DNA of 64,000 bases from Enterococcus sp. 9E7_DIV0242 (GTDB lineage Bacteria; Bacillota; Bacilli; Lactobacillales; Enterococcaceae), in NCBI RefSeq assembly GCF_002140975.2, contig NZ_CP147247.1:4267001-4331000 (forward strand), written 5' to 3'. The notes beneath the pieces are model-generated. The model was not told the origin of the DNA. It worked only from the letters and a program-made list of their open reading frames with translations, and did no database searches. Shown piece by piece: positions 16,687 through 26,213 of the stretch. Position numbers and translations under genes: made by a program. The first letter of the stretch is position 1. The number at the start of each line of letters is the position of its first letter.

Positions 16687-18744
16687 ATGACAAAATTGGA
16701 TAAAGAACAGCGGTTTTTACACGGTGGTGATTATAATCCAGATCAATGGCTCGCTGATCCGGATGTTCTTCAAGAGGATATTGAGCTAATGGAGGAAGCT
16801 AAGATAAACACAGTCACTGTTGGCGTATTTTCATGGTATGCATTGGAGCCAAGCGAAGGCGAGTTTGTGTTCGATTGGTTGGATGATGTCTTTGAAAAAG
16901 TAGATAAAATGGGTGGCAAGATTATTTTAGCAACACCAAGCGGAGGTAGACCACAATGGTTAAGTGAAAAATATCCGGAGGTCAATCGCACGGATGCTTA
17001 TGGTCAAAAGCATCATCATGGCTTTCGTCACAATCATTGCTACTCTTCACCAATTTATAGAGAAAAAGTTCAGCGGATCAATCGAAAGCTGGCAGAACGC
17101 TATGGGAAGCATCCTGCATTATTGATGTGGCATATTTCCAATGAATATTCTGGTGAATGCTGGTGCGACTATTGCCAAGAAAATTGGCAAAAATGGGTGA
17201 AGAATAAATATCAGCATTTGGACAAAGTAAACGAAGCTTGGTGGATGAATTTCTGGGGCAGTCGTTACAGTGATTGGTCCCAAGTAACACCGCCCAGCCC
17301 TTTAGGAGAAACGAAGGTTCATGGGATGGACCTGGATTGGAAACGATTCGTAACAGATCGAACGATCGATTTTTATCAAGCAGAAATTGAGCCATTGCGA
17401 GAGCTGACACCTGATATTCCAGTGACGACCAATTTTATGGCAGAAGGACATGATAACCATGATTTTATTCCTTTAGAAGGCTTGGATTATGGTAAATTTG
17501 CAAAATATGTAGATATCGTCAGCTGGGATAGCTATCCTGATTGGCATAATAATTATGAGTCACTGGCGGAAACGGCGATGAAATCTGCCTATGTTCACGA
17601 TCAATATTGGTCTTTAAAGCATAAGCCGTTTTTAGTTATGGAATCAACGCCTAGTGAAGTCAACTGGCATCAGTTTAATAAATCGAAACGGCCAGGTGTT
17701 CATATGCTGACCTCATTTCAGCAATTGGCACATGGATCAGATAGTACATTGTATTTTCAATGGCGCAAGTCTCGCGGCAATTCAGAAAAATTTCATGGTG
17801 CAGTAATTGGCCATGATCAGTCAGCAGAAAATCGAGTATTTAAAGAGGTGGCAGAATATGGAGCACGTCTGGAAAACCTCACAGAAATCAAAGGGAGTGG
17901 GAAAGATGTTCGGGTAGCAATCCTTTTTGATTGGGAGAGCAATTGGGCGTTAAAACGAGGCGGAGGATTTGGGCGTCCAACGCGAAAGTATCCTCAGACA
18001 CTTCAAGAACATTATGCCGTTTTTTGGGAAAAAGATATTGCTGTAGATATTGTTCCCTCTAGTCATTCACTGGAAAATTATGATCTGGTGATCGCTCCTA
18101 TGCTCTATTTGATGACCGAAGAAACCATGGCGAAACTGGAAGAATATGTAAAAGCTGGCGGGTGCTTGATTTCCAGCTACTTTACAGGAATGGTGAACGA
18201 AAACGACCTATTGTATTTGGGAGGATTGCCAGAGCCGTTACAAAAAATCTTTGGCTTAGATGTAAAAGAACTAGATACTTTATATCCGGAAGAAACGAAT
18301 TCCTTTGTATACAACGAGGAACAGTTTTCAATTCATGATTATTCAGCAGTTGTTTCGGTTGAACGAGGAGAAGTACTCGCCTCTTATCAGGAGGAATTTT
18401 ATTCAGGCTCTCCGGTAGTTGTGAGAAATACGCTTGAACAAGGGGAAGCCTATTTCCTTGCGGCAAGAACGGAACGTGACTTTTTACGGGTCTTTTATTC
18501 TGAGCTGATTGAAAAATTGGAATTGGCTAATACACTTATTGATAATCATGATCCGGAGGTATCCGTTCAAAAAAGAAGAACGAAGGACACCGAATACTAC
18601 TTCATAATGAATTTTTCTGATAAAGAAAAGAGTGTTGGCATAAAAAGTGCTGTGAAGGATATGGAAAGCAACGAAATGCTTGAAGGGCTACTTGCGCTAA
18701 AGGGGTATGAGGTTCGGATTGTTGCAAAGAATGTTCAGATATAG
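16687..18744 (+). CDS. Beta-galactosidase, GH42
   Basis: A 685-residue GH42 beta-galactosidase. The start of the barrel FLHGGDYNPDQWL is typical. The acid/base Glu ~153 is in ISNEYSGECW and the nucleophile Glu ~319 in LVMESTPS. Cysteines in CWCDYC, with another in HNHCYSS, form the usual zinc site of the family. A trimerisation domain (from ~residue 400) and a short C-terminal beta domain follow. No signal peptide. It is the last gene of the operon, with AAGGGAGAATAAC before the ATG. The substrate may be an oligosaccharide carrying both alpha- and beta-galactosyl groups, or two classes of galactosides. Confidence 0.93.
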   Translation: MTKLDKEQRFLHGGDYNPDQWLADPDVLQEDIELMEEAKINTVTVGVFSWYALEPSEGEFVFDWLDDVFEKVDKMGGKIILATPSGGRPQWLSEKYPEVNRTDAYGQKHHHGFRHNHCYSSPIYREKVQRINRKLAERYGKHPALLMWHISNEYSGECWCDYCQENWQKWVKNKYQHLDKVNEAWWMNFWGSRYSDWSQVTPPSPLGETKVHGMDLDWKRFVTDRTIDFYQAEIEPLRELTPDIPVTTNFMAEGHDNHDFIPLEGLDYGKFAKYVDIVSWDSYPDWHNNYESLAETAMKSAYVHDQYWSLKHKPFLVMESTPSEVNWHQFNKSKRPGVHMLTSFQQLAHGSDSTLYFQWRKSRGNSEKFHGAVIGHDQSAENRVFKEVAEYGARLENLTEIKGSGKDVRVAILFDWESNWALKRGGGFGRPTRKYPQTLQEHYAVFWEKDIAVDIVPSSHSLENYDLVIAPMLYLMTEETMAKLEEYVKAGGCLISSYFTGMVNENDLLYLGGLPEPLQKIFGLDVKELDTLYPEETNSFVYNEEQFSIHDYSAVVSVERGEVLASYQEEFYSGSPVVVRNTLEQGEAYFLAARTERDFLRVFYSELIEKLELANTLIDNHDPEVSVQKRRTKDTEYYFIMNFSDKEKSVGIKSAVKDMESNEMLEGLLALKGYEVRIVAKNVQI

Positions 18745-18818
18745 CTAATCAGACAGAATTTCAGAGAGTTGGTCAAGCTTTTTTAGTCAAATAGCTTTCT
18801 ATAAATTAGATATAAAGT

Positions 18819-18868
18819 AGAAAAAGGTTTAGAAGATCGATGTCATCATTTATCTGTCTTCTGAACCT
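18819..18868 (-). terminator. Terminator-like hairpin that works on the minus strand
   Basis: AGGTTTAGAAGA (18825-18836) pairs with TCTTCTGAACCT (18857-18868). On the minus strand the stem is followed by a run of five T (18821-18825); on the plus strand there is no T-run. It implies a minus-strand transcript ending here, though no intact minus-strand gene lies upstream of it. Confidence 0.5.
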
Positions 18869-19145
18869 GTTTGACTACAATAGTAACTCTCGCCGGTTGC
18901 TGCCAATCCTGTTGTTGCTAGATAAAGTCGGATTATTTACTAAGTGAATAACCAAATCTGCCATGTTTTTTCGAGGAGCATCATGTTCATAGGAAGCTCT
19001 TTTTTGAGGTCATTTTGAATGAAAAGGCTATTATTCGTTTGCCTATAGAAAAGTGGCTGCACCATGCATAATTCACTTAGAGTAACTTTTTATTTTAATT
19101 ATGTCACGGGCATCTTCAGTTAGTTTTGTCGATCGTTGAAATTCC
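18869..19145 (-). other. Gene-less stretch, possibly the decayed remains of a minus-strand gene
   Basis: No intact ORF. On the minus strand short protein-like runs such as HDAPRKNMADLVIHLVNN (about 18920-18975) are interrupted by stops. Together with the minus-strand terminator at its end this could be a decayed gene or a small RNA. No family was recognised. Confidence 0.25.
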
Positions 19146-19194
19146 ACTTGACTTTCATGAAAATCTCTAGTAGTTTATATATAATATTGAAAAT

Positions 19195-19421
19195 CAATGA
19201 GGGAACGAGTAATTTTCTTGTTTGTGTTAAAAGAGAGAGAGGCCTTGGCTGAAAGCAGCTCCGCAAAAGAAAGCGAAAGACATTCCTGAGATGAGTGGAA
19301 GAAAAGCCATTCCGTTACGAGCGTTAATCGTTGAGATGAAAGAGTAATCTTTCAAATTAGGTGGTACCGCGTATGAATGATTCATTCGCCCTTGTAGATG
19401 ATACAAGGGCGAATTTTTTTG
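19195..19421 (+). promoter_or_regulatory. T-box riboswitch controlling hisS-aspS
   Basis: The conserved T-box/antiterminator core AGGTGGTACCGCG is at 19359-19371. It is followed by the terminator hairpin TTCGCCCTTG/CAAGGGCGAA and a T-run (19385-19420). Upstream lie Stem I elements: GAACGAGTAA, the AGAGAG bulge region and a GCTGAAAGCAGC apical hairpin. The 3' side of the specifier loop reads GACAT (19279-19283). A GAC (Asp) specifier followed by A fits the usual layout; a CAT (His) reading overlaps it. Uncharged tRNA would favour read-through into hisS and aspS. Confidence 0.88.
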
Positions 19422-19564
19422 TTTATCAGAAACAGTAGAGAATATTTACGGCTTCTGATTAAATAACGATCAGTGACCAAGAATTTGGTAAAGAATACAA
19501 AGCTCGTCAGCTATTGTCACCATCGATTAGAGGATTCAGTGAGAAAGAAATGGAGGAAGATCAA

Positions 19565-20863
19565 ATGAATTATGAAAAACCAAAAGGCACTTATGATCTA
19601 CTGCCAGGCACTACAGAAAAATGGCAATTTATTGAAGAAACAGCACGTCTAATTTTCAGAGACTACCAATACCAAGAAATGCGGACACCGATTTTTGAGC
19701 ATTATGAAGTGATTGCGCGAAGTGTTGGTGATACGACGGATATCGTTTCTAAAGAGATGTACGATTTTTATGATAAAAAAAATAGACATGTGACCTTGCG
19801 TCCGGAAGGAACTGCACCGGTCGTTCGGGCTTTTGTTGAGAACAAGCTGTTTGGCCCTGAATATGCAAAGCCATATAAAACATATTACGTGGGACCAATG
19901 TTCCGTTATGAACAACCACAAGCAGGACGGCAACGTCAATTCCACCAAATCGGTGTTGAAGCATTTGGTAGTGATAATCCTGCAGTGGATGTGGAAAGCA
20001 TGGCAATGGCAATGGATTTCTTTAAGCAATTGGGCATCAGTGAAATCAAGCTGGTTATCAATTCTCTAGGAGATAAGGAAAGTCGTGCTGCATACCGTCA
20101 AGCGTTGATTGATTACCTTGAGCCAAAAGCTGAAGAGCTTAGTGAGGATTCAAAACGTCGCTTACACGAGAACCCATTACGTGTATTAGACAGCAAGGAT
20201 AGAAAGGACAAAGCAATCGTTGCCGATGCACCGTCTATTCTAGATTACTTGAATGAACCATCCAAAGCACATTTTGATGCTGTCATGCAAATGCTCGATG
20301 AATTGGAAATCCCTTATGTTATCGATCAAAACATGGTTCGTGGACTGGATTACTATACACACACGATTTTTGAAATCATGAGTGAGGCGAAAAAGATGGG
20401 CTCCCAGTCAACTATTTGCGCCGGTGGACGTTACGATGGGCTGGTTGAAGAACTAGGCGGACCAGAAACACCTGGTTTTGGTTTTGCGATGGGGATCGAG
20501 CGGATTCTGCTTACATTGGAAGCAGAAGAAATCATCATCCCTGAAATCAACGAGATTGATGCCTATGTCGTAGGGATAGGAGCAGATACGAATCTTGCCT
20601 CATTGAAATTAGTACAGGCAATCAGAAATTTTGGCTTCTCTGCGGATCGTGATTTCATGAATCGGAAACCAAAGGCACAGTTTAAAACGGCTGCGAAGCT
20701 AAATGCGAAGCTAGTGTTAACGATCGGTGAAAGTGAATTGCTTGAGGGAATCGTTAATGTGAAAAATATGGCTAGTCGCGAAGAAAAAGCGTTTAAGCTG
20801 ACAGATATTTATGAACGCTTCAGCGAAGTATATGATGAGATGACAACAATCATGTTTGACTAA
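19565..20863 (+). CDS. hisS: Histidyl-tRNA synthetase
   Basis: A 432-residue class II synthetase that charges tRNA-His. The start [14 protein letters not shown] at ATG 19565 is the usual N-terminus; the frame is open to 19514 but GGAGGAAGATC precedes 19565. Motif 2 region ([29 protein letters not shown]), the histidine-specific GLDYYTHT and AGGRYDGL, and motif 3 ([12 protein letters not shown]) are present, and a C-terminal anticodon-binding domain completes the enzyme. It lies between the T-box and aspS, 135 bp ahead of the latter. Confidence 0.97.
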   Translation: MNYEKPKGTYDLLPGTTEKWQFIEETARLIFRDYQYQEMRTPIFEHYEVIARSVGDTTDIVSKEMYDFYDKKNRHVTLRPEGTAPVVRAFVENKLFGPEYAKPYKTYYVGPMFRYEQPQAGRQRQFHQIGVEAFGSDNPAVDVESMAMAMDFFKQLGISEIKLVINSLGDKESRAAYRQALIDYLEPKAEELSEDSKRRLHENPLRVLDSKDRKDKAIVADAPSILDYLNEPSKAHFDAVMQMLDELEIPYVIDQNMVRGLDYYTHTIFEIMSEAKKMGSQSTICAGGRYDGLVEELGGPETPGFGFAMGIERILLTLEAEEIIIPEINEIDAYVVGIGADTNLASLKLVQAIRNFGFSADRDFMNRKPKAQFKTAAKLNAKLVLTIGESELLEGIVNVKNMASREEKAFKLTDIYERFSEVYDEMTTIMFD

Positions 20864-20998
20864 TGATTCAGTAGGTACTAGGTACGATGAAAAAACCAAA
20901 GCAAAGTAACAGAAGCTAGAGTAAACAGAGGAAATCTGTTTAGAAAAAAGCAGAAACTAAAAAATGAATGGTGTCAAAGAAGAAAGGGTGGCTATTTT

Positions 20999-22768
20999 AT
21001 GGCAGAACGTACAATATATTGTGGCGAAGTAACAAAAGAGTTTGTAGGCAAGGAGGTTGTTCTTAAAGGGTGGGTGCAAAAGCGTCGTGACCTTGGGGGC
21101 GTAATCTTTATTGACTTGAGAGATAGAGAAGGAATTGTTCAGGTGGTATTTAACCCAGAACGCTCGAAAGAAGCGTGGGAAATTGCGGATACATGCCGTA
21201 GCGAATATGTGATTGAGATTGTTGGTGAAGTAGTATTGCGGGATGCAGAAGCAATCAATCCTAAGATGCCTACTGGTGAATTTGAAGTGATGGCTTCTGA
21301 TATCACTATTCTGAATAAGGCAAAAACACCACCGTTTATCATTGAAGATGACAACAACGTGAGTGATGACATTCGTATGAAATATCGTTATTTGGATCTA
21401 CGTCGTCCGGCGATGACAGAGAATTTCAAGCTGCGTCATCAAGTGACAAAATCGATTCGTCATTACCTTGACGATCAAGCGTTTATGGATGTAGAGACAC
21501 CGTACCTTGGGAAATCTTCTCCAGAAGGTGCTAGAGATTATTTGGTGCCGTCTCGTGTGCATGCAGGGCATTTTTATGCATTACCTCAATCGCCACAAAT
21601 CTTTAAACAACTATTAATGGGTGCTGGTTTTGACCGATATTATCAAATTGTTCGCTGTTTCCGTGATGAAGACCTTCGTGGTGATCGTCAGCCTGAATTT
21701 ACACAGGTGGATATTGAAACGACATTCCTAACTGCAGAAGAAATCCAGACAATGACAGAAGAAATGCTGGCGAAGGTGATGAAAGAAGCGAAAGGTATTG
21801 ATTTGCCGTTACCATTCCCACGCATCAGCTATGATGAAGCAATGGCCCGCTACGGAAGCGATAAACCTGATACTCGTTTTGATATGGAATTGATCGATAT
21901 TGCTACGGTTGTGAAAGACGTAGAATTTAAAGTATTCCAAATGGCTCTGCAAAGCGGCGGACAGGTAAAAGCACTGAATGCAAAAGGTGCTGCTGCTAAA
22001 TATTCACGTAAAGATATGGATAATTTGGGTCAGTATGTCAGCCAATTTGGTGCGAAAGGCTTGGCTTGGCTGAAAGTGGAAGAAGATGGCTTGAAAGGCC
22101 CAATCGCTAAATTCTTGACGGATGTAACCGATGAGCTGATCAAAGTGACGAATGCTGAAGTTGGCGATTTACTCATGTTTGGTGCGGATACAGCAGCAAT
22201 TGTTGCTGCTTCTCTAGGAGCGATCCGTTCACGTATGGGGAAAGAGCTTGGTTTGATTGACGAATCGAAATTCAATTTCTTATGGGTGGTAGACTGGCCG
22301 CTATTTGAATATGATGAAGAATCCAATCGTTATGTTTCTGCCCATCATCCATTCACATTACCAAGAGAAGACCACATCGAACTATTAGCGACAGCACCGG
22401 AAAAAGTCTATGCGCAAGCCTACGATGTTGTGCTGAACGGATACGAGTTAGGTGGCGGTTCGTTACGTATTTACCAACGTGACTTACAGGAAAAAATGTT
22501 TGAGACACTAGGATTGGATGCAGAGCTAGTGCAGGATCAATTCGGTTATCTGTTGGATGCGTTGTCGTATGGCTTCCCTCCACATGGTGGAATTGCTTTG
22601 GGCTTGGATCGTCTGGTCATGTTACTTGCCGGGGAAGAAAATATTCGTGAGGTCATCGCTTTCCCTAAAAACGGAAAAGCGGCTGATCCAATGAATAACG
22701 CACCAAGTACAGTTTCTCCGTTGCAGTTGTTTGAATTGAATCTTGATGTTACAGCAATAGAAGAATAA
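20999..22768 (+). CDS. aspS: Aspartyl-tRNA synthetase
   Basis: A 589-residue bacterial-type AspRS. The N-terminal OB fold ([20 protein letters not shown]) binds the anticodon. The catalytic domain has [26 protein letters not shown] and the C-terminal motif 3 [14 protein letters not shown]. The bacterial GAD insertion (~residues 300-410) is present. ATG 20999 follows AAAGGGTGG. Transcription probably comes from the T-box promoter through hisS, as no terminator is seen between the two genes. Confidence 0.97.
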   Translation: MAERTIYCGEVTKEFVGKEVVLKGWVQKRRDLGGVIFIDLRDREGIVQVVFNPERSKEAWEIADTCRSEYVIEIVGEVVLRDAEAINPKMPTGEFEVMASDITILNKAKTPPFIIEDDNNVSDDIRMKYRYLDLRRPAMTENFKLRHQVTKSIRHYLDDQAFMDVETPYLGKSSPEGARDYLVPSRVHAGHFYALPQSPQIFKQLLMGAGFDRYYQIVRCFRDEDLRGDRQPEFTQVDIETTFLTAEEIQTMTEEMLAKVMKEAKGIDLPLPFPRISYDEAMARYGSDKPDTRFDMELIDIATVVKDVEFKVFQMALQSGGQVKALNAKGAAAKYSRKDMDNLGQYVSQFGAKGLAWLKVEEDGLKGPIAKFLTDVTDELIKVTNAEVGDLLMFGADTAAIVAASLGAIRSRMGKELGLIDESKFNFLWVVDWPLFEYDEESNRYVSAHHPFTLPREDHIELLATAPEKVYAQAYDVVLNGYELGGGSLRIYQRDLQEKMFETLGLDAELVQDQFGYLLDALSYGFPPHGGIALGLDRLVMLLAGEENIREVIAFPKNGKAADPMNNAPSTVSPLQLFELNLDVTAIEE

Positions 22769-22788
22769 ACAATTTTCCATATAATAAA

Positions 22789-22837
22789 ACAGCGACTCGC
22801 TTCTTATCCCGAAAAGGATAAGAAGCAAGTCGCTGTT
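22789..22837. terminator. Bidirectional terminator between aspS and the LysR gene
   Basis: A long stem (ACAGCGACTCGCTTCTTATCC with its near-complement) joins two convergent genes and has T-rich and A-rich flanks usable in both directions. Confidence 0.85.
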
Positions 22838-22842
22838 TGTGT

Positions 22843-23712
22843 TTATAAAATAGCATTTCGGAGTTCGTTCATCAGAAATTCGATGGACTGATCAATCTGC
22901 AGCTCTTTTCGATGGACCATAATTACCTTGTTTTTTAATGGAAAGTTTCTGATTGCTTTAACGACCATCGAAGCTGGTATTTCCTTTACAAAGGATTCGA
23001 CAGTTAAAACGATGCCTAATTGAGCTTTGCCATACTCTAGACAAGCATAATGATTGCTTAGCTCACAAATAATGTTTGGAACAATGTGACGCCTCTTCAT
23101 TTCTTCATCGATCCTCGTACGTAAATACATTTCCTTTTCAAGCAAGATCAATGGTTGGTTTTCAAGATCCTCCAAGACGATTTCGTCTTTGTCAGCAAGT
23201 TCATGTGAACAGGGAATCGCTGCGACAAATTGTTCTTCGAAGAGAAGTTCAGTGGTTAGTTCTCCAATTTCTTCTGTTTGATAAACAATACCGATATCGA
23301 TTTGGTGATCGAGCACTTTTTTTATAGTTCGATGAGTGGAGAATTCGCTGACATGGAGAGAAACATCTGGAAACATATCAGTGAAGGTTTTGAATACTTC
23401 TAATAGCAGGTGGCTGCCGGAAACGCCTAAATGAATCGATTCTCTTTCAAGTCCTTGAAAATAACGCATTTCTTCTCTTGTTAAAACCAATTCATCATAG
23501 ATTTTGGTCGCTCGTTGAAGAAAAACAAGACCTGCTTTAGTCAAGAAGATGCGTCGCCCTCTTTTTTGAAAGAGGATGACACCGAGTCTCTGCTCAAGCG
23601 CTTTGATTTGCTGGCTCAATGAGGGTTGAGAGATTCCAAGACGCTCAGCGGCTTTACTGTAATGTAGCTCTTCACTCAGAATGATAAATGATTCGATTTG
23701 TTTTGTATTCAT
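22843..23712 (-). CDS. LysR family transcriptional regulator
   Basis: A 289-residue LysR regulator. The winged HTH spans residues 1-60 (MNTKQIESFIILSEELHYSK, then SQPSLSQQIKALEQRLG), followed by the two-lobed effector-binding domain. The start is placed at ATG 23712 (MNTKQ), which has GGAG six bases before it, rather than the upstream ATG. It is divergent from a transporter and a ketopantoate-reductase-like gene, with a short palindrome between, so it most likely controls that pair in response to a carboxylic-acid-type ligand. The ligand is unknown. Confidence 0.9.
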   Translation of the reverse strand: MNTKQIESFIILSEELHYSKAAERLGISQPSLSQQIKALEQRLGVILFQKRGRRIFLTKAGLVFLQRATKIYDELVLTREEMRYFQGLERESIHLGVSGSHLLLEVFKTFTDMFPDVSLHVSEFSTHRTIKKVLDHQIDIGIVYQTEEIGELTTELLFEEQFVAAIPCSHELADKDEIVLEDLENQPLILLEKEMYLRTRIDEEMKRRHIVPNIICELSNHYACLEYGKAQLGIVLTVESFVKEIPASMVVKAIRNFPLKNKVIMVHRKELQIDQSIEFLMNELRNAIL

Positions 23713-23734
23713 CACAATCTCCATATCCATAAGA

Positions 23735-23750
23735 TTTTCCTATAGGAATG
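23735..23750. promoter_or_regulatory. LysR-type operator candidate
   Basis: TTCCTATAGGAA (23737-23748) is a perfect 12-bp palindrome inside a T-N11-A frame. It lies just upstream of the LysR start, in the divergent promoter region shared with the transporter. Confidence 0.5.
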
Positions 23751-23830
23751 ATATGTTTTTCCTTATTGTTAGTCAACGCTTTTCTGACTATTATAACACT
23801 TGTGAAATACTTAACATAGGAGGAGAACAA

Positions 23831-25033
23831 ATGACTATCAAAGTGAATCGATGGGCAATGCTTGCAGCACATGTCTGTATCAATTTTATTTTAGGTGGTG
23901 TCTATGCATTCAGCTTTTTCAAAAATCCACTGATGGATGCTTACCACTGGGACCCGGCATTATTAGCCTTGGCTTTTTCAATTAACATGGGGATTATTCC
24001 AATTCCAATGATTCTTGGCGGAAAAATGATCGACAACGGAAAAGGAAAATGGGCAATTGTTATCGGGTGTTTATTATTTTCATTAGGGTTCATTTTATCT
24101 GGATTTGTAACAACTTTACCAATGCTCTTATTAACGTATGGATTAATCACTGGTTTTGGCTCTGGACTGGCATTTACAGGTAATCTGAATAATATTTTGA
24201 AATTCTTCCCGGATAAACGTGGCTTAGCAAGTGGAATCGTGCTGTCCGGTGTTGGTGTGGGAACATTATTGTGTACACAGTTGGCTGAATTTTTCTTGAA
24301 TAAAACAAATGATATCAGTCAATCATTGCTTTATCTTGGGATCGTGTACTTAGTTGTTGTCTTTGTCGTTCAATTCTTTATTCAAAGCGCTCCGGCAAAG
24401 GATAGTGGACAAATTCCAGACTCACCAATGGACAAGGATTACAAAGAAATGCTGAAAGACAATCGCTTCTGGGTATTATTCCTGATTCTTTCATTGGGTG
24501 TATTTGCAGGAATGGTTATCAGCTCAAGCTCTGCTCAGATAGGAATGGGGCAATATGGTTTAACAAGCGGCGCTCTAATTGTAAGCTTGGTGTCGATTTT
24601 CAATTCTGCGGGTCGCCTATTTTGGGGTGGAGTCTCAGATAAGCTTGGTAGTTATCGTGCATTGACTTTGGTTTATGTTGTATTAGGAATTTGCATGGTA
24701 TTCCTGTTGATTTTCTCAGGGAATACAGCGGTTTTTTATGTGTCAGCTTTAGGAATTGGTTTTGCCTATGCTGGTGTATTAACAATTTTCCCAGGATTAA
24801 CAAGTCAAAACTTCGGAATGAAGAATCAAGGGATGAACTATGGCTTCATGTATTTTGGTTTTGCAGTAGGAGCGATTGTAGCACCGTATGTTACAGCGGC
24901 TATAGCAAAAAGTACAGGTTCATATAACGCATCATTCATCTTATCCATTGTATTGTTATTAGCTGGAATCGTATTGATTCGTATGATGGAAGTTGGTTTT
25001 GCGAAAGCCATGAAAAAAGAAACAGAAGCATAG
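23831..25033 (+). CDS. MFS transporter, oxalate/formate antiporter (OFA) family
   Basis: A 400-residue, twelve-helix MFS protein of the OFA type, which exchanges or takes up small carboxylates. The family look is clear in ILGGVYAFSFFKNPL at the N-terminus, GFGSGLAFTGNLNNILKFFP and the central charged loop (~residues 200-225). ATG 23831 has AGGAGGAGAACAA before it; the frame is open 150 bp further upstream but that part overlaps the promoter region. The next gene, 16 bp downstream, encodes a PanE-like reductase, so the cargo may be the substrate or product of that enzyme. Confidence 0.87.
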   Translation: MTIKVNRWAMLAAHVCINFILGGVYAFSFFKNPLMDAYHWDPALLALAFSINMGIIPIPMILGGKMIDNGKGKWAIVIGCLLFSLGFILSGFVTTLPMLLLTYGLITGFGSGLAFTGNLNNILKFFPDKRGLASGIVLSGVGVGTLLCTQLAEFFLNKTNDISQSLLYLGIVYLVVVFVVQFFIQSAPAKDSGQIPDSPMDKDYKEMLKDNRFWVLFLILSLGVFAGMVISSSSAQIGMGQYGLTSGALIVSLVSIFNSAGRLFWGGVSDKLGSYRALTLVYVVLGICMVFLLIFSGNTAVFYVSALGIGFAYAGVLTIFPGLTSQNFGMKNQGMNYGFMYFGFAVGAIVAPYVTAAIAKSTGSYNASFILSIVLLLAGIVLIRMMEVGFAKAMKKETEA

Positions 25034-25049
25034 AAGGAGAGAAGAAGGA

Positions 25050-25979
25050 ATGAAAATCGCAATTGCAGGTGCAGGTGCAATGGGGAGCCGTTTTGGCTTT
25101 ATGTTGACAGAAGCCGGCCATTCAGTTACATTTATCGATCCGTGGAACGAGCATGTAGAGAAAATCAATCAAGAAGGCTTGCTGGTAGAAACTGACGCTG
25201 GCTCAAGGAAGTACAAGATATCAGCAGTACTACCTGATCAAGTAGGTAGTAGCTATGAACTGATCATTCTATTTACAAAAGCGATGCAGCTGGAAGGGAT
25301 GCTTAAACAAATTCAAAGTATACTATCAGAAGATACTGCATTGTTGGTTTTATCCAATGGGTTGGGCAACATTGAAACGATCGAGGAGTATGCCGGACAA
25401 TCTGCTATCTATGCTGGTGTGACATTGTGGTCTTGTGAGCTGGAGGGACCAGGTCATATCCGTGCAACAGGATCTGGCAACATCGAGTTTCAACCAATCA
25501 AAGAAAAAGATGCCGCAGTAACTACTGAAATTCTAAATGTATTGAATCAAGCAAAATTAAATGCAGAAATCAGTCAGAATGTATTACTATCTATCTGGAA
25601 AAAGGCTGCATTCAACAGTGTGTTGAATACGTACTGTGCGTTACTTGACTGTAATGTTGGTCAATTTGGCAGTAGCAATCAAGCAATGGCATTAAGCAAG
25701 GCGGTTGTTTACGAGTTTGTTCAAATTGCTGAAGCAAAAGGCATTGCACTAACTGCTGAAATGGTTCTTGCTACTGTTGAGAAAGTATTTGATCCGGATC
25801 AAAGTGGGGATCATTTCCCTTCAATGCATCAAGATATTGCTAAACGCAGAAAGACGGAGATTGATTATTTAAATGGTGCCGTAGTGAAGATGGGCGAAGC
25901 CTTGAATATCCCAGTACCAGTGAATCATCTTTTGACTGCATTAATGCATGAAAAGGAAGATATTCTGAAGATAAAATAG
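25050..25979 (+). CDS. panE: Ketopantoate reductase family protein (2-dehydropantoate 2-reductase)
   Basis: A 309-residue NAD(P)-dependent reductase. The N-terminal Rossmann motif AGAGAMGSRFG (residues 6-16) and the C-terminal helical domain with WKKAAFNSVLN, containing the catalytic lysine, match PanE. PanE makes pantoate for pantothenate and CoA, but paralogues reduce other 2-keto acids. The pairing with an OFA transporter and a LysR regulator, with no pan biosynthesis gene nearby, leaves room for a different hydroxy/keto acid. It starts after GAAGGAGAGAAGGA and is closed by a strong terminator. Confidence 0.8.
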   Translation: MKIAIAGAGAMGSRFGFMLTEAGHSVTFIDPWNEHVEKINQEGLLVETDAGSRKYKISAVLPDQVGSSYELIILFTKAMQLEGMLKQIQSILSEDTALLVLSNGLGNIETIEEYAGQSAIYAGVTLWSCELEGPGHIRATGSGNIEFQPIKEKDAAVTTEILNVLNQAKLNAEISQNVLLSIWKKAAFNSVLNTYCALLDCNVGQFGSSNQAMALSKAVVYEFVQIAEAKGIALTAEMVLATVEKVFDPDQSGDHFPSMHQDIAKRRKTEIDYLNGAVVKMGEALNIPVPVNHLLTALMHEKEDILKIK

Positions 25980-25994
25980 AATCAGAGAGCATTT

Positions 25995-26034
25995 CTGCAG
26001 CTGTTAGCGCGTGTAACTAACAGCTGCAGTTTTT
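25995..26034 (+). terminator. Terminator after the panE-like gene
   Basis: CTGCAGCTGTTAG (25995-26007) and CTAACAGCTGCAG (26017-26029) form a perfect 13-bp stem followed by five T. Confidence 0.92.
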
Positions 26035-26213
26035 AGTATTCACTCATAGGTAAAATAAAGTTCTGCTGAAAAAGGTATTAATTATATAGTAGGAAAAGCC
26101 GGTTTCTACTTTAAATTATATGACTTATGCTTACACTCTGGAAAAAGTAAATAAAGTAGTGTAGTATACAATAGCATATAAAGAAATGCTTGAAGAGGTA
26201 GGTTACAGACCAT

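Noticed and set aside
19148..19185. Promoter of the hisS T-box (TTGACT with TATAAT)
   Set aside because: The two boxes are 26 bp apart, too far for a standard promoter. A start near 19190 is likely but the -35 element could not be placed.
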